Shown here in pieces: positions 6,743-12,652 of a stretch of DNA of 12,652 nt. Numbering within the stretch: position 1 is the stretch's first letter; the number at the start of each line of letters is the position of its first letter. The notes beneath the pieces are model-generated. The model had not been told where the DNA came from, did not search any database, and worked only from the letters and a program-made list of their open reading frames with translations. The stretch spans positions 1-12,652 of the forward strand of contig JAENVX010000445.1 of assembly GCA_016650355.1 (NCBI GenBank), in the 5' to 3' direction. The translations under genes were made by a program, and so were the position numbers. This stretch comes from Bacteroidia bacterium (GTDB taxonomy: Bacteria > Bacteroidota > Bacteroidia > Cytophagales > Cyclobacteriaceae).

Positions 6743-6771
6743 TTGCCATGAAGCTACTAATCGTTAGTTTG
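6743..6771 (+). promoter_or_regulatory. Candidate thr operon promoter
   Basis: TTG (6743-6745) and TTAGTTTG (6764-6771, seven of eight to TAnnTTTG allowing T for A) are separated by 18 bp. This is close to the Bacteroidota -33/-7 arrangement. A start near 6778 would give a leader of about 270 nt before thrA containing the Thr/Ile peptide. An inverted repeat overlaps the spacer and -7 element. Confidence 0.4.
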
Positions 6772-6776
6772 CTTCA
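6749..6776. repeat. Inverted repeat overlapping the putative thr promoter
   Basis: Arms TGAAGC (6749-6754) and ACTAA (6756-6760) mirror TTAGT (6764-6768) and GCTTCA (6771-6776) around a TCG centre, with one versus two unpaired T between the two arm parts. This 28-bp dyad covers the spacer and -7 element of the candidate thr promoter and lies 17 bp upstream of the divergent thioesterase start. It could be an operator or a hairpin. Confidence 0.5.
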
Positions 6777-6844
6777 CTCTTTTACAAAAATCAGCAAAAA
6801 ATCTTTGCAATCCACAGGCGCATTTCTGTAATTCGAAACTTCTT

Positions 6845-6934
6845 ATGCAAGCAACCTCTTTATCAATGATATCCAACACGACAACTCTGGTTGCAACTGC
6901 TTGCATTACCATCACTACTATTATTACGGGGTAA
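6845..6934 (+). CDS. thrL: thr operon leader peptide (Thr/Ile-rich, thrL-like)
   Basis: A 29-codon frame from ATG 6845 to TAA 6932-6934 encodes a peptide starting MQATSLSMISNTTTLVATAC and ending ITITTIITG. Nine codons are Thr (all four Thr codons used) and five are Ile; eight of the last nine residues are Thr or Ile. The E. coli thr leader has the same composition and a nearly identical ITITTG ending. Thr and Ile are the end products that control the thr operon there, and ribosome stalling at these codons sets downstream RNA folding. Here the frame lies 111 bp before thrA on the same strand. An alternative start is the in-frame ATG at 6866-6868. No Shine-Dalgarno sequence is seen, which is normal in Bacteroidota. 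That it is translated is inference, but the composition and position are hard to explain by chance. Confidence 0.8.
   Translation: MQATSLSMISNTTTLVATACITITTIITG
6847..6904 (+). promoter_or_regulatory. RNA hairpin within the thr leader peptide frame (possible 1:2 pairing)
   Basis: GCAACC (6851-6856) can pair with GGTTGC (6889-6894) and, beyond a 6-nt bulge, GCAA (6847-6850) with TTGC (6901-6904). The right arm ends just before the Thr/Ile codon run at 6905-6928. A ribosome stalled in that run would cover it, which is the geometry expected of an attenuator's first hairpin. Confidence 0.4.
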
Positions 6935-6992
6935 CCCGTTATACTACCATATCGCCACGCCTACAATAGGATACCAGCATCTCCAGGAGATG
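6926..6992 (+). promoter_or_regulatory. Two short hairpins between the leader peptide and thrA
   Basis: ACGGG (6926-6930) pairs with CCCGT (6935-6939) across the leader stop codon. Downstream, CATCTC (6978-6983) pairs with GAGATG (6987-6992) across a CAG loop. Neither is followed by a U-tract; the longest T run from 6935 to 7045 is three. If attenuation operates it is therefore not by a classical intrinsic terminator. The remainder up to 7045 shows no other structure. Confidence 0.35.
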
Positions 6993-7045
6993 AATTGTGT
7001 TTGTCACTTCAAAAAGAACCTAATTCATACAGTAATAACTAGTTC

Positions 7046-9499
7046 ATGAAAATTTTAAAATTTGGTGGTTCCTCAGTTTCCACTCCACAACGAATCAAAT
7101 CTGTAATCGAAATTGTAAAGCCTCGGCTGGTCGATCAAGACGTGGCCTTGGTATTTTCCGCATTTGGAGGAATAACAGACACCATTATCAATTTAAGCGG
7201 ACTTGCATTGGCAGGGAGTCCTGAATATAGAACTGAGTTAGCACAACTGGAGAAACGCCATCTCGATGCGGTTCGCGAATTGATTGACATGCAAAACCAA
7301 AGCAAGGTGCTTGCGCAAGTCAAATTTATGATGAATGAACTTGAAGACGTGTTACATGGCGTTTTTCTGGTAAAGGAAAGAACACCTCGCTCACTGGATT
7401 ATATCATGAGTTTTGGCGAGCGTCTATCAGCCTATATAATTTCAGAGGCATTTAAAGTTGAAGGTGTAAAGGCAGAGTTTCTTGACGCCCGAAATGTAGT
7501 GAGAACAGACAATCACTTTGGTAATGCCAAAATTAATTTCGAAGTAACCAACAAACTAATCCAAGACCATTTCAAACTTCATTCTGCCTTACAAATCATT
7601 ACAGGGTTTGTTGGCACCTCAGAAAGTGGTGAGACGACAACGATTGGAAGAAGTGGCTCGGATTACACAGGGGCAATCTTTGCAGGCGCGCTTAAGGCAT
7701 CCTCATTGGAAATTTGGACAGATGTTGATGGCATGATGACTGCTGACCCACGCAAAGTGAAGAAGGCATTCACCGTAAAAGAAATGACATACGAGGAGGC
7801 TATGGAGCTTTCACATTTTGGGGCAAAGGTCATTTTTCCGGCTACAATGCAGCCTGCCATGATTAATAAGATTCCGATTTTGATCAAGAATACATTCAAC
7901 CCAGCTTTTCCAGGGACAACTATCAGTAATCAAGCAAATGGAAGGAGCCTGATCATAAAAGGAATCTCGTCCATGAGCAACATTAGCCTTCTTAATGTGC
8001 AAGGAAGCGGACTCATTGGAGTGGTAGGTGTTTCAATGCGATTGTTTGGTACACTAGCGAAAGAAAAGATCAATGTAATACTAATAAGCCAGGCATCGAG
8101 TGAGCACTCAATTTGCTTTGCTGTTGAGAGCCAGTTTTCATTGCGAGCAAAATCTGCTATTGAAAAGGAATTTCAGTATGAGATTCGTAGCAATGAAATG
8201 AATCCTGTTGTAGTGGAAGATGGCCGTGCCATTGTTGCAATTGTTGGAGAAAACATGAAGCACAATCCAGGTACAAGCGGAAAGTTGTTTGGCGCATTAG
8301 GAAAAAATGGCGTGAACGTGTATGCTATTGCTCAAGGATCATCTGAATTGAATATTTCTGTTGTTGTTCAGCAATCAGATGTTAGTAAAGCATTGAATTC
8401 TTTGCACGAGGCATTCTTTTTATCTGATAGAAAAGTATTAAACGTGTTTCTTGTTGGCACAGGACTAATTGGCAAAGAATTGCTGAAGATGATGGAGCAA
8501 CAATTCGCACATCTGGCTGAGCAAAACCAACTGGAAGTAAATGTGATTGGAGTAGCCAACAGTAAAAAAATGCTATTCGCAGAAGAGGGATTGAATTTTC
8601 TTACGGCTGTTAATAAGATGATCGAAGGAGGTGAGCAAATGGAGATGGGTGCTTTTGTAGATCGAATGAAAGTATTGAATTTATCGAATAGCATTTTTGT
8701 GGATTGTACGTCCAGTGAGGAAGTCACAGATGCCTATGACGATATTCTCAATGCAAACATCTCAATTGTGACGCCCAATAAAAAAGCAAACTCAGGGCCT
8801 TTTGGGAAATACACGCAGCTGAAGAAGACTGCTTCTAAAAGAGGTGTAAGGTTTCTGTATGAAACAAATGTTGGTGCAGGACTACCCGTAATTAATACAT
8901 TGAATGATTTGCTGCTCAGTGGTGATAAGGTAATCCGGATTGAAGCGGTACTTAGTGGAACGATGAATTTTATTTACAGCTCCTTTGTAGCAGGTAAGAA
9001 GTTTAGTGACGTAGTGAAAGAGGCACGTGAGAAGGGTTATACAGAACCAGATCCACGCGATGATTTGAATGGGATGGATGTTGCCAGGAAGGCACTTATC
9101 CTTTCACGTGAAGCTGGACACAGCCTTGAACTTTCTGATATACAGGTTGAAAATCTTGTGCCTGAAGATTGCCGAAAGGAAGTTGATATCGAAAAGTTTT
9201 TTAAGTTGTTGAAAACTCACGACAATGTATTTGACGACTTGCGAGCCAAAGCAGAAGAGAAAGGGGAGAAGCTCCGCTACATGGCTGTATTGGAAAATGG
9301 CCAGGCCAAAGTATCATTGACTTCTGTCAACGGAAGCCATCCATTTTATTCCCTTGCAGGGAGCGATAATATCATTTTATTGACAACAGAGCGATATCAT
9401 GATCGGCCTATGGTCATTCGGGGCCCAGGTGCTGGCTCAACTGTAACTGCGGCAGGTGTATTTGCAGATATTATTAGAATTGGAAATTATTCAAATTAA
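7046..9499 (+). CDS. thrA: Bifunctional aspartokinase / homoserine dehydrogenase ThrA
   Basis: Cytoplasmic enzyme catalysing the first and third steps from aspartate to homoserine: aspartate phosphorylation (ATP) and reduction of aspartate semialdehyde (NAD(P)H). The 817 residues match the E. coli ThrA length (about 820). Seen: kinase domain 1-295 with KFGGSSVS at 5-12, FGERLSAY at 123-130, FLDARN at 145-150, GRSGSDYTGA at 201-210 and WTDVDGMMTADPR at 224-236; two ACT-type regulatory domains at about 310-460 (LLNVQGSGLIGVVGVS; IVAIVGENMKHNPG); and the dehydrogenase domain with nucleotide-binding VFLVGTGLIGKEL at 467-479, DCTSSE at 553-558, VTPNKKAN at 575-582, YETNVGAGLPVI at 605-616, LSGTMNFI at 636-643 and GPGAGSTVTAAGVFADII at 793-810. 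The ACT domains suggest threonine feedback. thrB starts 5 bp after its stop. The start is fixed by the kinase motif beginning at residue 2. Confidence 0.98.
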   Translation: MKILKFGGSSVSTPQRIKSVIEIVKPRLVDQDVALVFSAFGGITDTIINLSGLALAGSPEYRTELAQLEKRHLDAVRELIDMQNQSKVLAQVKFMMNELEDVLHGVFLVKERTPRSLDYIMSFGERLSAYIISEAFKVEGVKAEFLDARNVVRTDNHFGNAKINFEVTNKLIQDHFKLHSALQIITGFVGTSESGETTTIGRSGSDYTGAIFAGALKASSLEIWTDVDGMMTADPRKVKKAFTVKEMTYEEAMELSHFGAKVIFPATMQPAMINKIPILIKNTFNPAFPGTTISNQANGRSLIIKGISSMSNISLLNVQGSGLIGVVGVSMRLFGTLAKEKINVILISQASSEHSICFAVESQFSLRAKSAIEKEFQYEIRSNEMNPVVVEDGRAIVAIVGENMKHNPGTSGKLFGALGKNGVNVYAIAQGSSELNISVVVQQSDVSKALNSLHEAFFLSDRKVLNVFLVGTGLIGKELLKMMEQQFAHLAEQNQLEVNVIGVANSKKMLFAEEGLNFLTAVNKMIEGGEQMEMGAFVDRMKVLNLSNSIFVDCTSSEEVTDAYDDILNANISIVTPNKKANSGPFGKYTQLKKTASKRGVRFLYETNVGAGLPVINTLNDLLLSGDKVIRIEAVLSGTMNFIYSSFVAGKKFSDVVKEAREKGYTEPDPRDDLNGMDVARKALILSREAGHSLELSDIQVENLVPEDCRKEVDIEKFFKLLKTHDNVFDDLRAKAEEKGEKLRYMAVLENGQAKVSLTSVNGSHPFYSLAGSDNIILLTTERYHDRPMVIRGPGAGSTVTAAGVFADIIRIGNYSN

Positions 9500-9504
9500 G
9501 AAAA

Positions 9505-10437
9505 ATGAAAACTGTAAAGGCCTTCGCGCCTGCAACCGTTGCTAATGTATGCTGTGGTTTTGATATCCTTGGCTTTGCAGTTGACTCACCTGGCGATGAA
9601 GTTATTCTGACACAAAAGAATGAACCAGGTGTTGTTGTTAAAAAAATTGTTGGAGATGGTGGTCGATTGCCATTGGAGGCCAATCTAAACACGGCAAGCG
9701 TTGCGGTGCAATCTTTTCTTTCGGCTATTGATAGTACGGTCGGAATTGAAATAGAATTGTTTAAGAATCTTCCGCTTGGCAGTGGAATGGGTTCAAGTGC
9801 AGCCAGTGCAGTAGCTGCATTGGTGGGAATCAATTATTTGTTCGGCAACAAGCTAACACGCGAAGAACTTATCCCACACGCCATGGAAGCGGAACGGATA
9901 GCTTGCGGATCTGCACATGCAGACAATGTTGGCCCTTCACTTTTAGGTGGTTTTGTATTGGTTCGTGATTACCATCCATTGGATGTTGTAAAGATTCCTG
10001 TTGCTGCAAATTTATACTGCACGCTAGTTCATCCTCAGATTGAATTGAAGACGGAGGATGCTCGAAGAGTGTTGAGACCATCCGTTGCTTTGAAAGACGC
10101 CATAACTCAAAGTGGTAATACTGCGGGGTTAATGGTGGGGTTGATGAGTGGTGATACTAATTTGATCAGCCGCTCACTAAAGGATGTAATAGCAGAGCCG
10201 GTGCGATCTGTATTTATTCCAGGATTTGAAGCTGTAAAAAGTGAAGCTGTGAAAGCGGGAGCATTGGGCTGTGGAATCTCGGGATCTGGTCCGACCATGT
10301 TTGCGCTAAGTGGATCACATGAAATTGCACTTGCTGTTGGTGAAGCCATGCAACGACAATTTCTTAAGTACAATTTAAAGAGTGAAGTGCATGTCTCCAG
10401 GATTAATCTGGATGGGGCGAAAATAATTGATTTGTGA
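9505..10437 (+). CDS. thrB: Homoserine kinase ThrB
   Basis: Cytoplasmic GHMP-family kinase that phosphorylates homoserine with ATP to O-phosphohomoserine. The 310 residues are the usual length. Seen: the N-terminal block VKAFAPATVANVCCGFDILGFA at 4-25, a typical ThrB opening (E. coli: VYAPASSANMSVGFDVLG); the ATP-binding glycine-rich loop LPLGSGMGSSAASAVAA at 89-105; GSAHADNVGPSLLGG at 135-149; and the C-terminal GCGISGSGPTMFAL at 255-268. The gene follows thrA by 5 bp, with an A-rich stretch (AAGAAAA) before the ATG instead of a Shine-Dalgarno sequence, and precedes thrC by 27 bp, so the three are one operon. Confidence 0.97.
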   Translation: MKTVKAFAPATVANVCCGFDILGFAVDSPGDEVILTQKNEPGVVVKKIVGDGGRLPLEANLNTASVAVQSFLSAIDSTVGIEIELFKNLPLGSGMGSSAASAVAALVGINYLFGNKLTREELIPHAMEAERIACGSAHADNVGPSLLGGFVLVRDYHPLDVVKIPVAANLYCTLVHPQIELKTEDARRVLRPSVALKDAITQSGNTAGLMVGLMSGDTNLISRSLKDVIAEPVRSVFIPGFEAVKSEAVKAGALGCGISGSGPTMFALSGSHEIALAVGEAMQRQFLKYNLKSEVHVSRINLDGAKIIDL

Positions 10438-10464
10438 CAAGTTTTAAAAGCAGAGAATTTTGAA

Positions 10465-11757
10465 ATGAAATACTACAGTACAAATAATAAAGCCATAAAA
10501 GTTAGCCTTCGCGAAGCAGTCATGCAGGGCCTTGCGCCTGACAATGGACTTTTTATGCCTGAAGTTATCCCTCAGTTCTCGAGCGATTTTTTTAAATCAT
10601 TGCAAAAGAAGTCGTTTCAACAAATTGCATTGGAGGTAACTCAGAATTTGATAGGAATTGATTTGCACACGAAGGATCTGGAGAGAATTGTTTCTCACAC
10701 GATTCAGTTTGATGCACCATTAATCGAGATTGAAAAAAATATTCATTCATTAGAATTATTTCATGGACCAACATCAGCGTTCAAGGATTTTGGTGCTCGC
10801 TTTTTGTCAGGACTACTAGGCCATTTTGCATCTCAGCAAAATGAAGAAATAACTATTCTGGTGGCGACCTCAGGTGATACAGGAAGTGCGGTGGCCAATG
10901 GATTCTTAAACGTGCCGGGCACAAATGTGATTGTCTTGTATCCTTCCGGAAAAGTAAGTGCTGTTCAGGAAAAACAATTCACAACGCTTGGAGGCAACGT
11001 AAGAGCGATAGAGGTTGATGGCACTTTTGATGATTGTCAGCGACTCGTAAAGCAATGCTTTAGTGATAAGGTTTTGAATACTAAGCTTGTATTAACTTCT
11101 GCTAACTCGATTAATATTGCGCGGCTGATTCCTCAATCCTTCTATTATTTCTACGCGTATGCGCAACTAAAAACTGAACGTCAAATTATAGTTTCTGTGC
11201 CCAGTGGAAATTTTGGAAATCTTACAGCGGGATTGATGGCAAGGAGAATGGGACTTCCTGTAAAACATTTTGTTGCAGCCACCAATACAAACGATATTGT
11301 TCCAGAATATTTGAAGACGCATCGTTTTAATCCCAGGCCATCTGTGCAAACTATTAGTAATGCAATGGACGTAGGCAATCCAAGCAATTTCTTTCGTATT
11401 GTGGATTTGTTTGATGGCAACGTAAATGATCTAACAAACTTCATCACAGGATATTCATTTACCGATCAGCAGACAACTGATGTAATGAAGAAAATTTATA
11501 AAGAGAAGAAGTACGTATTAGATCCGCACGGAGCGATTGGCTATCTGGGATTGAAGGAATACTTAAGGATGAATAGCAAGGAGATTGGAGTTTTTTTGGA
11601 GACTGCTCATCCGGCTAAATTTCAAGATGTTGTTTCAACGGCCATTGGCGAATCAATACCTTTGCCGCCTACGCTGGAAAAATTTATGGCTGGTAAAAAA
11701 TTGTCAACCAGGATGTCAAAAGAGTTTGAAGATTTTAAATCGTTTTTATTGAATTGA
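10465..11757 (+). CDS. thrC: Threonine synthase ThrC
   Basis: PLP-dependent enzyme that converts O-phosphohomoserine and water to threonine and phosphate, the last step of the pathway. The 430 residues match the E. coli-type threonine synthase. Seen: YYSTN at 3-7, the start shared with the family; LAPDNGLFMPE at 23-33; LELFHGPTSAFKDFGARFL at 96-114, with K107 as the PLP Schiff-base lysine; ATSGDTGSAVANGF at 134-147, a phosphate-binding loop; TSANSINIARLIPQ at 211-224; SVPSGNFGNLTAG at 244-256; and VFLETAHPAKFQ near the C terminus. It closes the thrABC operon. Its TGA lies 2 bp from the end of the convergent pcm gene and no terminator separates them. Confidence 0.97.
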   Translation: MKYYSTNNKAIKVSLREAVMQGLAPDNGLFMPEVIPQFSSDFFKSLQKKSFQQIALEVTQNLIGIDLHTKDLERIVSHTIQFDAPLIEIEKNIHSLELFHGPTSAFKDFGARFLSGLLGHFASQQNEEITILVATSGDTGSAVANGFLNVPGTNVIVLYPSGKVSAVQEKQFTTLGGNVRAIEVDGTFDDCQRLVKQCFSDKVLNTKLVLTSANSINIARLIPQSFYYFYAYAQLKTERQIIVSVPSGNFGNLTAGLMARRMGLPVKHFVAATNTNDIVPEYLKTHRFNPRPSVQTISNAMDVGNPSNFFRIVDLFDGNVNDLTNFITGYSFTDQQTTDVMKKIYKEKKYVLDPHGAIGYLGLKEYLRMNSKEIGVFLETAHPAKFQDVVSTAIGESIPLPPTLEKFMAGKKLSTRMSKEFEDFKSFLLN

Positions 11758-11759
11758 AT

Positions 11760-12407
11760 TTATTTCCATCCTTGTTCACCAAGTAATGGTACGAATGCGA
11801 AGTAATCGAACTCTTCCCTAATCAACTTCCCACTAGTCTTTTTAACTTTTACCATTTTTTGTTTATCGCGATCACCTACGGGGATAATTAATATTCCCCC
11901 TTCAGACAATTGATCGATAAGTGACGTTGGAATCACCGGTGCACCAGCCGTGACAAGGATTTTATCATAAGGAGCTTTTGCTGGAATTCCTTTGGATCCA
12001 TCACCAAAAAAGAAGAACGGGTTGTAACCCATTTTTGGAAGAAAATCCTTTGTGTTTTCATACAGCTTGCGCTGAAATTCAATCGTATAAACTTTCGCAC
12101 CCATCTCCACAAGAATGGCAGCCTGATACCCCGAGCCCGTGCCAATTTCCAACACTTTATCGCCTGGTTTGATTTCTAATTTTTCAGTTTGAAAAGCTAC
12201 CGTGTATGGTTGAGAAATAGTTTGACCTTCACCTATTGGGAAAGCCTTGTCTTCGTAGGCATGGCCAAGTAATGCGTCATCAAAAAAAACGTGCCTCGGT
12301 ACCTTTCCAATAGCTTCAAGAACCCGATCGTCAACAATACCTTTTTGCCTTAGTTTTTTAACAAGTTTGTTCCGTAAGCCGCGTTGTTTGTAATTATCTT
12401 CAATCAT
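11760..12407 (-). CDS. pcm: Protein-L-isoaspartate O-methyltransferase
   Basis: A soluble repair enzyme that uses S-adenosylmethionine to methylate isoaspartyl residues formed by protein ageing, starting their return to aspartate. The 215 residues fit the bacterial Pcm family. Seen: VPRHVFF at 36-42 and GEGQTISQPYTVA at 59-71, the isoaspartyl-peptide binding loop; the SAM-binding motif I VLEIGTGSGYQAAIL at 85-99; YTIEFQRKLYENTK around 107-120 (motif post I); GDGSKG at 135-140; and APYDKILVTAGAP at 145-157. It is transcribed toward thrC. The minus strand just upstream has the sequence TTATCCACA about 18 bp before the ATG, with no clear promoter. The start MIEDNYKQRG is the only one that leaves the normal N-terminal helix intact. 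Confidence 0.96.
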   Translation of the reverse strand: MIEDNYKQRGLRNKLVKKLRQKGIVDDRVLEAIGKVPRHVFFDDALLGHAYEDKAFPIGEGQTISQPYTVAFQTEKLEIKPGDKVLEIGTGSGYQAAILVEMGAKVYTIEFQRKLYENTKDFLPKMGYNPFFFFGDGSKGIPAKAPYDKILVTAGAPVIPTSLIDQLSEGGILIIPVGDRDKQKMVKVKKTSGKLIREEFDYFAFVPLLGEQGWK

Positions 12408-12600
12408 CTAAAATGTGGAATTCCTGTGGATAAAATGTTGACAATAGGCACCTAATATTTTACCTTCTAAATGGCGTTTTAATCTACCGAAAGCTTCAAA
12501 TAATATTAAAAAAGGACATTTTTTATTGCCGAACAAAACTTTCCAATTTTTATAGGATTTATGAAACCTATCCCTCTACTTTGAAGTTATCTTAAGCACA

Positions 12601-12652
12601 GTGAAAAACTATTTTGCCATAGCGTTAAACTGTGTTTACCTGATCATGACAG
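12601..12652 (+). CDS. Possible gene start, cut by window edge
   Basis: A frame opening with GTG at 12601 reads MKNYFAIALNCVYLIMT and stays open to the end, which looks like the beginning of a signal peptide or membrane helix. A TACTTTG sequence at 12577-12583 may be part of a -7 element. An in-frame stop at 12562-12564 bounds it upstream and no in-frame ATG lies between. With only 17 codons the product cannot be named. The 193 bp from 12408 to 12600 show no other gene or strong hairpin. Confidence 0.33.
   Translation, partial: MKNYFAIALNCVYLIMT

Noticed and set aside
6748..6831. A 27-codon frame beginning MKLLIVSLLHSF upstream of the thr leader peptide
   Set aside because: It overlaps the candidate promoter and the inverted repeat, has no amino-acid bias relevant to the operon and no other support.
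9474..9833. Minus-strand frames within the thr operon (this one and others in thrA and thrC)
   Set aside because: The sense strand encodes complete, motif-rich enzymes throughout; the antisense frames show no family features or start signals.

Overview
The window comes from a Bacteroidota genome, most likely of the Cytophagales kind. The evidence is gene content and signals: the ftsX - DUF3098 - uppP order, a DUF2147 secreted protein, an ECF sigma factor paired with a Bacteroidota-style membrane anti-sigma factor, an Ala/Gly-type (K+-dependent) membrane pyrophosphatase, several TAnnTTTG-like promoter elements, and A-rich rather than Shine-Dalgarno-like sequence before the starts. The genetic code looks standard, since TAA, TGA and TAG all end genes here. 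No transfer signature, insertion sequence, CRISPR array, tRNA or rRNA was seen, so this is core chromosome.

Layout. From 1 to 1246, on the minus strand, lies a cell-envelope cluster: the divisome protein FtsX, a small DUF3098 membrane protein and the first 29 codons of UppP (the window cuts it). The ftsX frame carries an in-frame amber codon at 506-508, and its conserved C-terminal 53 codons continue in the same frame to 344. A strong terminator at 1333-1370 separates this cluster from an ECF sigma/anti-sigma pair (1392-2790, minus). Next are a secreted DUF2147 protein (2897-3325, minus) and the ion-pumping pyrophosphatase HppA (3403-5709, minus), each followed by recognisable boundary signals. 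A two-gene unit at 5827-6732 (minus) holds an acyl-CoA thioesterase and, with zero spacing, a small protein that resembles the DNA polymerase III psi subunit HolD.

From about 6740 the plus strand carries the threonine operon: a 313-bp leader region, then thrA (aspartokinase-homoserine dehydrogenase), thrB and thrC. Together these supply aspartate phosphorylation, homoserine formation, homoserine phosphorylation and threonine synthesis. The leader contains a 29-codon reading frame (6845-6934) in which 14 codons are Thr or Ile, with a nearly pure Thr/Ile run at its end. This is a thrL-type attenuation leader peptide. It is unusual because no U-tract terminator lies between it and thrA. thrC meets pcm (protein-L-isoaspartate methyltransferase, minus) tail to tail with only 2 bp between stops. 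The right edge holds about 200 bp without a clear gene and a possible gene start at 12601.

The most notable points are the amber-interrupted ftsX, the unannotated Thr/Ile leader peptide with a non-classical attenuator region, the inverted repeat over the putative thr promoter, and the HolD-like small protein.
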